36,169 bases of DNA, taken from assembly GCF_001281175.1 (NCBI RefSeq), contig NZ_KQ440395.1:527008-563176 (forward strand). Reading direction: 5' to 3'. This document shows positions 8,401 to 13,997 of this stretch, piece by piece. Under the pieces are notes generated by a model that was not told where the DNA came from, did not search any database, and worked only from the letters and a program-made list of their open reading frames with translations. Every line of letters begins with the position of its first letter. The stretch's first letter is position 1. Made by a program: the position numbers and the translations under genes. Source of the DNA: Apilactobacillus apinorum. GTDB taxonomy: Bacteria; Bacillota; Bacilli; Lactobacillales; Lactobacillaceae.

Positions 8401-9027
8401 TTATTCAACTTGAAATTTAATATTGGAAATGTCATTTAGTTCTTTACAAATGACATCTAATTTTTCAATAGGTCCGCTACACCTATTAATCTTTGTCTCG
8501 ATTTCTTTTAAAATGTTTTCAAAAGTTACTCTAGTATCCGAAACTTCAGAAATGCGTTTATATATTTTTTGTAAAGGATTTTTAAAATTGTTGTAGTGAT
8601 TAACTTTTTGAGAACTTAGTTCACATATCTTATTTAATAACTCATTTTTATCAATCTTAGTGTTTTTGAATATATTTTCTACATTATATGCTCCAAAGTC
8701 ATTTTTAGTATTTGCTGTAAAATCAAATATTATGCTTTCAAAATGCGTTCTAACACTGTCTATAAAAGACTGATTAAGTTGATATTGTTTACCGGTTATT
8801 TTTATTTTTAATACAAATATTTGTTTTAGATCATAATTGATTTTAGTGCTACTCTTAGCGATCTTTTTTAAACTACGTAATATTTTTGCAGATGTTCTTT
8901 TTCCATTGAAGTGTTCTTTTAATCTTTTTTCAATTGAAAGTGTTTGTCCCAAATATGTAATTGGATCATAGTCATTATTCAATTTTACTTCTAATTTGTA
9001 AATATAAACGTTTTTTTCTATACTCAT
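8401..9027 (-). CDS. GIY-YIG nuclease-like protein with an unrecognised C-terminal region
   Basis: 208 residues, ATG at 9027 with AAAGGTG upstream. The N-terminal ~115 residues match the GIY-YIG pattern: VYIYKLE (8-14, the GIY part), TYLGQT (24-29, the YIG part), IEKRLKEH (32-39, with the conserved Arg at 35), and the metal-binding Glu candidate E97 in THFESIIFDF, followed by FGAYN (N115). GIY-YIG enzymes cut DNA using the Tyr/Arg/Glu set. The C-terminal ~90 residues are helical and rich in Lys, Glu and Asn, and I do not recognise them. Very low GC. The gene lies directly downstream of ssrA on the same strand but behind its own terminator-separated leader. It could be a stand-alone homing or defence-type nuclease or a phage-inhibition gene; none of these is shown. 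The family call rests on a motif reading by eye. Confidence 0.6.
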   Translation of the reverse strand: MSIEKNVYIYKLEVKLNNDYDPITYLGQTLSIEKRLKEHFNGKRTSAKILRSLKKIAKSSTKINYDLKQIFVLKIKITGKQYQLNQSFIDSVRTHFESIIFDFTANTKNDFGAYNVENIFKNTKIDKNELLNKICELSSQKVNHYNNFKNPLQKIYKRISEVSDTRVTFENILKEIETKINRCSGPIEKLDVICKELNDISNIKFQVE

Positions 9028-9097
9028 AAAAAATCACCTTTTTCTTTCTGATTTAGATACATTTATACTACAATTAAATTATTTTTATTTGGGGTTT

Positions 9098-9135
9098 AAT
9101 TAATATATTTAATAAAAAAATTAAACATATTAATT
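9098..9135. repeat. 16-bp near-perfect inverted repeat upstream of the GIY-YIG gene
   Basis: The arms at 9098-9113 and 9120-9135 pair over 16 positions with one mismatch (A9107/C9126) around an A6 loop. Every pair is A-T. It lies ~70 bases upstream of the GIY-YIG start codon, between that gene and the ssrA terminator. It has no GC, so it is not a terminator. It could be an operator, an RNA hairpin in the leader or a cruciform site. Confidence 0.7.
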
Positions 9136-9165
9136 TTATCCATATATTTTTATATCTTTGTAAAA

Positions 9166-9217
9166 TAAAAAGCTGCTGCAACAACGATTTGATTCGTTGA
9201 TTACAACAGCTTTTTTT
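9166..9217. terminator. Terminator downstream of ssrA (minus strand)
   Basis: AAAAAGCTG-TG-AACAACGA pairs imperfectly with TCGTTGATTACAACAGCTTTTT. The long hairpin has A/T runs at both ends, so it works for the minus-strand tmRNA and could work in the other direction. Confidence 0.85.
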
Positions 9218-9223
9218 ATTCAA

Positions 9224-9591
9224 TGGAGGCGGCGGGAGTCGAACCCGCGTCCGAGCATATCGCCATTCGAATATCTACGCTCATAGGGATACTATTTAAA
9301 TTTCACTAATCAGAGCACCGTATTCCGGGGTTAACGTGATTAGCTAACCTGATTAATCTCTTTTGCTTAACTTCAGGTGGGAGCAAGCAACGTAAGCCTA
9401 TTATTATATAAAACCCAAGTTAGCCCCTAGGCAAAGCTAGTTGGATTGTCGTAGACTGCTTATTAGGCAGCTAAAGCGACGTTGTTTGAATTATTGTTTG
9501 CAGTTATAATTTAAAAACTGGACGGTTGAGCAGACGCCGCTGCGAACGCAATCCGAATTCGAACTATACCCGTCGAATCCATAACGCCCCC
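9224..9591 (-). ncRNA. ssrA: Transfer-messenger RNA (tmRNA)
   Basis: The minus strand starts GGGGGCGTTATGGATTCGAC, the classic tmRNA 5' end. The 3' end has the tRNA-like T-arm GGGTTCGACTCCCG and then CGCCTCC plus discriminator A. The 5' and 3' ends pair as a 7-bp acceptor stem with one G-U pair. CCA is not encoded. The tag reading frame begins at GCA (9501-9499) and encodes ANNNSNNVALAA followed by two TAA stops. It rescues stalled ribosomes and marks the nascent protein for proteolysis through the VALAA tail. The length of 368 nt is normal. Confidence 0.97.
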
Positions 9592-9637
9592 AAAAGATAC
9601 ATATCAATGTTACCATATTTAAGAAGGTAGTAAAATA

Positions 9638-9646
9638 ATTATATCA
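9638..9646 (-). promoter_or_regulatory. Extended -10 promoter of ssrA
   Basis: The minus strand reads TGATATAAT, an extended -10 (TGN-TATAAT), ending about 46 bases before the mature tmRNA 5' end. The -35 match is weak, as is common for extended -10 promoters. Confidence 0.6.
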
Positions 9647-9685
9647 GATAAAAAACTTATTTTAATGCGTTTAGTACATATTTAT

Positions 9686-9694
9686 TGGTATAAT
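9686..9694 (+). promoter_or_regulatory. Extended -10 promoter of the C39-like gene
   Basis: TGGTATAAT, a TGN-TATAAT extended -10, lies 32 bases before the ATG at 9727. No strong -35 is seen. Confidence 0.6.
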
Positions 9695-9726
9695 GTAATA
9701 CAAACCTAAAAATTGAGGGTGAATAA

Positions 9727-10386
9727 ATGAAAAGCAATGCCATTGCGAGTGAAAGAGTACCAGCTTTTTACGTGCGTTTGAAACATCGCCGCGTAGAAAA
9801 ATGGTATATTTCTAACATGCAAGATGCTAAGTCAGAGAGACAATCTTTTCGTCATGATGACGAACTAACTAAATTTGAAATTGATCAAATCGGCTTTTTT
9901 CAAAATCATCTTTGGTTTCACTTTAATAACGAAGTTACTAACGGGTGGATACCAAATAAATTTATTCGTAAGAACTATCGTGTTTTAAATTTAACTCAAA
10001 TTGAACTTGATGATACTAATTCTAATGAAGCTAATGCTTTGGCGACTTTAGTTCATTTTTCTAAACCAGATTATCCAGTTTTTGAAAAAATTGACCCAAC
10101 CGTCGTTAATTTAACGGATAAAGAATATAAAACAGTGTTAGTTAATAGCGTTGGTTCATACAAGAATATTACTAAAAAATCGTTCCGTCGCTTAAGAAGT
10201 CAGATTAGTCGAAACCGTCCGGTTTTAATCTGGGGCAGACGTGATAATCAATGCTTAGTCTTATTTGGGTTCAATCATAAAGTGTTCTTCTATTATGATC
10301 CTGAAGATGGACTAAAGAAGGTTATTACCATTAAAGAGTTAACCAAGTTATGGAAAAAAAGTGGCTACAAAGCGATTAGTTACTAA
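9727..10386 (+). CDS. C39-like (YvpB/BtrH-type) protein with apparently lost catalytic Cys and His
   Basis: 219 residues, ATG 9727 with GAGGGTG upstream. No signal peptide or membrane segment is seen, so it is probably cytoplasmic. The first ~85 residues look like an SH3-type fold ending in NGWIPNKFI. Residues ~88-219 follow the C39_2 peptidase pattern: the block around LTQIELDDTNSNEANALAT sits where active family members have Q...TGCE.-.A, and QCLVLFGFN (175-183) sits where they have HAVL(L/V)xGYD, followed by YYDPEDG (189-195) and a C-terminal LTKLWKKSGYKAISY much like the usual 'F...W...G..AISY' ending. In this alignment Asn100 replaces the nucleophilic Cys and Gln175 replaces the His, so the protein is probably not a protease. 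The fold assignment is by eye. Confidence 0.55.
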   Translation: MKSNAIASERVPAFYVRLKHRRVEKWYISNMQDAKSERQSFRHDDELTKFEIDQIGFFQNHLWFHFNNEVTNGWIPNKFIRKNYRVLNLTQIELDDTNSNEANALATLVHFSKPDYPVFEKIDPTVVNLTDKEYKTVLVNSVGSYKNITKKSFRRLRSQISRNRPVLIWGRRDNQCLVLFGFNHKVFFYYDPEDGLKKVITIKELTKLWKKSGYKAISY

Positions 10387-10417
10387 AAAAAGACAACCAA
10401 TTAATGGTTGTCTTTTT
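10386..10417 (+). terminator. Terminator of the C39-like gene
   Basis: AAAAAGACAACCA and TGGTTGTCTTTTT form a perfect stem around ATTAA. The symmetric A/T runs let it also act on the minus strand after tRNA-Glu. Confidence 0.93.
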
Positions 10418-10421
10418 ATTA

Positions 10422-10495
10422 TCACCCGCACGGGGCTCGAACCCGTAACTCCGCCTTGAGAGGGCGACGTCTTAAACCAGTTTGACCAGCGGGCA
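10422..10495 (-). tRNA. tRNA-Glu (anticodon CTC)
   Basis: 74-nt cloverleaf on the minus strand. The acceptor arms TGCCCGC and GCGGGTG pair (with U1-G72 and G2-U71), with discriminator A. The anticodon stem TCGCC/GGCGG encloses the loop CTCTCAA, giving CTC, which reads GAG. The T arm is ACGGG-TTCGAGC-CCCGT. The anticodon arm and variable loop resemble bacterial tRNA-Glu. CCA is not encoded. The U-G first pair is unusual for a tRNA-Glu. Confidence 0.85.
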
Positions 10496-10513
10496 ATAAA
10501 ACTTATACATTCA

Positions 10514-10585
10514 ATAGTACTATCCAATATTATTGATGTCAACGTGCTCGAGATGTTGACACCGATTAAATATGTGTATTAATAT
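10514..10585. promoter_or_regulatory. Back-to-back promoters of the divergent tRNA-Glu and tRNA-Gln genes
   Basis: The minus strand has TTGACA (10542-10537), a 17-bp spacer and TACTAT (10519-10514), ending 18 bases before tRNA-Glu. The plus strand has TTGACA (10556-10561), then TTAATA/TAATAT at 10579-10585 (17-18 bp), 18 bases before tRNA-Gln. The two -35 boxes form an inverted repeat TGTCAAC ... GTTGACA, with 11 bases between the arms. Confidence 0.8.
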
Positions 10586-10603
10586 TAAATACGTGATGTT
10601 CAT

Positions 10604-10676
10604 TGGGCATTCGCCAAATTGGTAAGGCAGAGGACTCTGAATCCTTAATTTACTGGTTCGAGTCCAGTATGCCCAA
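10604..10676 (+). tRNA. tRNA-Gln (anticodon CTG)
   Basis: 73-nt cloverleaf. The acceptor TGGGCAT pairs perfectly with ATGCCCA; discriminator A; no encoded CCA. The U1-A72 pair is typical of tRNA-Gln. The anticodon stem GAGGA/TCCTT encloses CTCTGAA, giving CTG, which reads CAG. The T arm is ACTGG-TTCGAGT-CCAGT. Confidence 0.93.
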
Positions 10677-10711
10677 TAAGCTGATATTCATAAGCGGGTA
10701 TTAGTTGTCAT

Positions 10712-10745
10712 AACGCTGTCATGTTGGGGATGATGGCGTTTTTTT
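10712..10745 (+). terminator. Terminator of tRNA-Gln
   Basis: AACGCTGTCAT and ATGATGGCGTT form an 11-bp stem with two G-T pairs around GTTGGGG, followed by seven T. The stretch from here to 10885 holds no gene that I can support. Confidence 0.85.
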
Positions 10746-10885
10746 GTACCCAGTAGAAATCATGAAAAATTGTCAAAAAGTAGGCAAAGAACAGTTACTA
10801 AATAGTTTATAAATGTTGATATAACAATCATTTGATAACTAGCGAAAAAACAAAGGACAGTTAAAATGTAATAATTTTTTGCAAA

Positions 10886-10914
10886 ATAAAAAGAGATGAG
10901 AATGCATCTCTTTT
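10886..10914 (-). terminator. Terminator of the nicotinamidase gene
   Basis: AAAAGAGATG and CATCTCTTTT form a 10-bp stem around a 6-base loop with T runs on both strands, directly after the minus-strand stop codon. Confidence 0.9.
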
Positions 10915-11466
10915 TTATTTAATGGTAATGCCCATGCTATTTTTGAAGTGACTCAATGCGAAGTCGTGACCAGCTTGTGATAGACCTGCAACGCCTTGTT
11001 CATGGACGATAATATTATAATTTAAGTTATATGCAGAAACAGCGGTGTGTAGGACACAGATTTCAGTACATACACCAACTAAATGAATAGTATCGATTTT
11101 TCGTTCTCTTAGATATAAATCTAAATCAGTTCCAGCAAAAGAACTGTATCTAGTTTTATCGAACATGTATACATTTTTTTCAGTTGCGTGTTGTTTGTAC
11201 CAATCATTTAGTGAACCATAAAATTCACGTCCCCAAGTATCCTTTAGATTATGAGGTGGGAATAATTTAGTTTCTGGGTGATATGGATTGTTTTCTTCGT
11301 GTAAATCAGTTGGCAATATTACTTCGTTACCAGATGATCTAAATTGTTCTGCTAAATCCACAATATAATCTACTAAAACTTGTCCAGGTTTTCCAACAGT
11401 TAAGTTACCATTGTCGTCTACAAAATCGTTAGTGTAGTCAATGATAAGAAGAGCTTCCTTAGGCAT
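10915..11466 (-). CDS. pncA: Nicotinamidase (isochorismatase-family hydrolase)
   Basis: 183 residues; ATG at 11466 with AAGGAG upstream. It deamidates nicotinamide to nicotinate for NAD salvage in the cytoplasm. The catalytic triad is visible: D10 in LLIIDYTNDF, K104 in FDKTRYSSF and C137 in VGVCTEICVLHTA. Metal ligands are D54 and H56 in PTDLHEEN and probably H72 in PPHNLKDTWG. Length and motif order match the short PncA/YueJ group rather than the longer enterobacterial PncA. It stands alone between a terminator and a small membrane-protein gene. Some isochorismatase-family enzymes act on other amides, but the triad context and PPHN block fit nicotinamidase best. Confidence 0.88.
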   Translation of the reverse strand: MPKEALLIIDYTNDFVDDNGNLTVGKPGQVLVDYIVDLAEQFRSSGNEVILPTDLHEENNPYHPETKLFPPHNLKDTWGREFYGSLNDWYKQHATEKNVYMFDKTRYSSFAGTDLDLYLRERKIDTIHLVGVCTEICVLHTAVSAYNLNYNIIVHEQGVAGLSQAGHDFALSHFKNSMGITIK

Positions 11467-11565
11467 AATAATTATCTCCTTAATTATGTTACTACTATTA
11501 TATATGATAATTATAGAAATGCCATTAAATATTATATGAATTATAAGTTTACTTTAATTGAATTT

Positions 11566-11922
11566 TTATCTTTCGAAATAGATTAAATTGATGCCGTTTA
11601 AAAAAATAACGATTGAGTTAATTATCATTAAATCGATATTAATTTCTTTAGTAATAAAGAACATAAATAAACTATAGATGAAGATAAATAAAAGACTTGA
11701 TAATTTAATTGGTGTGATAATTGTGGTGAAATTAATAATGATTTGAAAAATAAGCAATAAACAGAAGATATTGAATATTAGCGCTACGATAGTTTCATCA
11801 ATCGAACTGATGTCTGAAATAGTATGGTTGGAACTTAAATGAATCATGCTGACAATGAAGTATAACGCTGCCAATAGACCTTCTGATAGTGAAATTACAA
11901 TGTTGAAAATAAGTTTTTTCAT
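11566..11922 (-). CDS. Small unrecognised membrane protein
   Basis: 118 residues, ATG at 11922 with TAGGAG upstream. Four hydrophobic segments are visible (about residues 5-27, 45-67, 73-91 and 97-115), joined by short polar loops; it ends NLIYFER. I do not recognise the family. It has its own strong promoter (11961-11989) and no obvious terminator before pncA, which follows on the same strand after 99 bases, so read-through into pncA is possible. Confidence 0.7.
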   Translation of the reverse strand: MKKLIFNIVISLSEGLLAALYFIVSMIHLSSNHTISDISSIDETIVALIFNIFCLLLIFQIIINFTTIITPIKLSSLLFIFIYSLFMFFITKEINIDLMIINSIVIFLNGINLIYFER

Positions 11923-11960
11923 TATTTATGCTCCTAAGAAATCAAAAATTTATGGAGTAA

Positions 11961-11989
11961 ATTATACATGATGTATAAAAATGAGTCAA
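11961..11989 (-). promoter_or_regulatory. Strong sigma-A promoter of the small membrane-protein gene
   Basis: The minus strand reads TTGACT (11989-11984), a 17-bp spacer, then a perfect TATAAT (11966-11961), about 39 bases before the ATG. Confidence 0.85.
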
Positions 11990-12157
11990 TCCATTCCTTT
12001 TGATAGCATAAAATAAATGTTATGGTAAACTTTATTTAATTATGTTTTTTGATAGGGATAAAAAGGTTACTAATAGATAATTTTAAAAATATGGATGGTT
12101 TAATTAACGTTGTTTTAACCTTGCTAACAATGGATTTTAATTTTTAATGGAAGGAAG

Positions 12158-12223
12158 TGAAATTGAGTAATGTAATCACTTTCAAAAATGATTTTTGAAG
12201 TATATAATTACTCTTTGATTTCA
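12158..12223 (+). promoter_or_regulatory. Nested palindromes at the promoter of the ABC exporter pair (probable operator)
   Basis: A perfect dyad TTCAAAAATGATTTTTGAA (12181-12199, 9-bp arms) lies inside a second, nearly concentric one (GAGTAAT 12165-12171 with ATTACTC 12207-12213) and outer arms TGAAAT/ATTTCA. A perfect TATAAT lies at 12203-12208, just after the inner dyad, so the dyad fills the -35/spacer region, as expected of a repressor site. The start codon of the first ABC gene is 55 bases further on. The whole could also fold as an RNA hairpin. The rest of the 340-base gap 11923-12263 also holds a weaker promoter candidate (TTGATA 12049-12054, TAATAG 12071-12076). Confidence 0.65.
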
Positions 12224-12263
12224 AAAAATACGGAAAATAAAATAGTTCGGAGTGAATACTTAA

Positions 12264-13997
12264 ATGATAAGACTAGCTAAAAAATATCTAGTCTGGTGGG
12301 CCGTTGTCGCAGCTGTTCTTTTTATGGTTGCTCAAGTGTCTTCAGACTTATATTTACCAACCGTTACATCTAATATCATTGATAAAGGTGTCGCACAAAA
12401 TAATGTCAGTTACATATGGTCACAAGGTTTTAAAATGCTGGCAGTTGCATTTGTTGGGGTAATTTCCGCTGGTGGAAATATCTTCTTTGCAGCAACCCAA
12501 TCTCAAAAGATGGGTAAAAAGATCAGATCTGCTCTATACAGAAAAATTATTTACTTAGCGGATCAAGATTTAGATAAATTTGGGGATGCTTCATTAATTA
12601 CTAGAAATACTAATGATGTTGTCCAAATCCAAAACGTTATGATTCAAGTTTTAAGAATGATGGTAATGGCTCCTATCATGTTAGTAGGGGCTATGATTCT
12701 AGCTTTTGTTAAGAGTCCACATTTAACTGTCGTCTTCTTATGTTCTCTACTTGTATTAGCTGTATCTGTATCAATCGTAATGATGTTTGCTGGACCTTTA
12801 TTCAGAAAATTACAAGGTCAAACAGATAAGTTAAACCTAGTCTTTAGAGAAGGTTTAACAGGGGTTCGTGTTATTAGAGCATTCAATCGTGATAGCTATG
12901 AACAAAGTCGTTTCGATAAATACAACAATAAATATGCTAAAACTGGAACTAAGGTATTTATGATTACTTCATTAATGTTCCCATTAATGACATTCATCCT
13001 TAGTGGAACCAATGTTGGAATTGTTTGGTTCGGTGCCAAGATGATTTCTCACAATACTTTAGCTGTTGGGAACTTAGTTGCATTTATGACTTACGCAACT
13101 CAAATTTTAATTAGTTTTATGATGTTATCAATGCTTTTTGTCTTCATTCCAAGAGCACAAGCTTCTGCTGCTCGTATTAATGAAGTTTTAGATGTGAAAG
13201 ATTCAATCGTTGATGGTGAAAATGTTGTTGAACCTAAGAGCGGTGACGCTTCAATCGAATTTGATCACGTTGACTTCAAATACGGAGATACTGATAAATT
13301 ATCATTATCAGATATCAATTTTAAGGCGAAGTCTGGACAAACAGTTGCGATTATCGGAGAAACTGGTTCTGGTAAGTCAAGTTTAGTTAATTTGATTCCA
13401 CGTCTTTATGATGTTACAAATGGTGAAATTAAGATTAATGGAACATCTGTAAAAGATATGACCCAAAAGAATCTTCACAAGCTAATTTCCATTACTCAAC
13501 AAAAGGCGGTTCTATTTACAGGAACTGTTCGTGAAAACATGTTGTATGGTAATGAAAATGCTACCGATGATGAAATTTGGCATGCATTAAGCATTGCTCG
13601 TGCTGATGACTTTGTTAAAGAAGAAGGCGGATTAGATTCACGTGTTGAACAAAACGGTGATAACTTCTCTGGTGGTCAAAAGCAACGTTTAGCAATCGCT
13701 AGAACTATTTTGAAGAATGCTGATATTTATGTATTTGACGATTCATTCTCTGCATTAGACTTCAAGACTGACGCATTATTACGTCAAGCTCTTAACAATG
13801 ATGAAAAAATTCAAAAGGCCATCACAGTTATCGTGGCACAAAGAATTTCTACTGTTGCCGATGCTGACTTAATCTTAGTATTAAGTAATGGTAAGGTGGT
13901 TGGTTCAGGTAACCATAAAGAACTATCAGAAAATAATCCTTATTACCGTGCCATCTTAGCATCACAAATTAAGGAAGGAGATGACCAAAATGCATAA
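12264..13997 (+). CDS. Heterodimeric ABC exporter, subunit with degenerate ATPase site
   Basis: 577 residues: a six-helix exporter membrane domain (about 10-300) followed by a nucleotide-binding domain. Walker A is GETGSGKS (365-372) and the signature is FSGGQ (468-472). Walker B ends FDD, so Asp493 takes the place of the catalytic Glu, and the switch His is Gln526 (VIVAQRIST). This is the degenerate partner of a BmrCD/LmrCD/TM287-TM288-type multidrug exporter, whose intact signature completes the active site made by the partner. ATG 12264 has CGGAGTG upstream. It overlaps the next gene by 8 bases, so 1:1 expression is expected. Likely regulation is through the palindrome at 12158-12223. The substrate is unknown. 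Confidence 0.9.
   Translation: MIRLAKKYLVWWAVVAAVLFMVAQVSSDLYLPTVTSNIIDKGVAQNNVSYIWSQGFKMLAVAFVGVISAGGNIFFAATQSQKMGKKIRSALYRKIIYLADQDLDKFGDASLITRNTNDVVQIQNVMIQVLRMMVMAPIMLVGAMILAFVKSPHLTVVFLCSLLVLAVSVSIVMMFAGPLFRKLQGQTDKLNLVFREGLTGVRVIRAFNRDSYEQSRFDKYNNKYAKTGTKVFMITSLMFPLMTFILSGTNVGIVWFGAKMISHNTLAVGNLVAFMTYATQILISFMMLSMLFVFIPRAQASAARINEVLDVKDSIVDGENVVEPKSGDASIEFDHVDFKYGDTDKLSLSDINFKAKSGQTVAIIGETGSGKSSLVNLIPRLYDVTNGEIKINGTSVKDMTQKNLHKLISITQQKAVLFTGTVRENMLYGNENATDDEIWHALSIARADDFVKEEGGLDSRVEQNGDNFSGGQKQRLAIARTILKNADIYVFDDSFSALDFKTDALLRQALNNDEKIQKAITVIVAQRISTVADADLILVLSNGKVVGSGNHKELSENNPYYRAILASQIKEGDDQNA

Noticed and set aside
9224-9591. Integrated element with tmRNA attachment repeats
   Set aside because: I looked for a second copy of the ssrA 3' end and for an integrase in the neighbourhood and found neither.
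10875-10883. Ribosome-binding-like AAAGGACAG followed by ATG TAA (start-stop) near 10853-10872
   Set aside because: A one-codon frame in an AT-rich gap; no promoter or hairpin goes with it.
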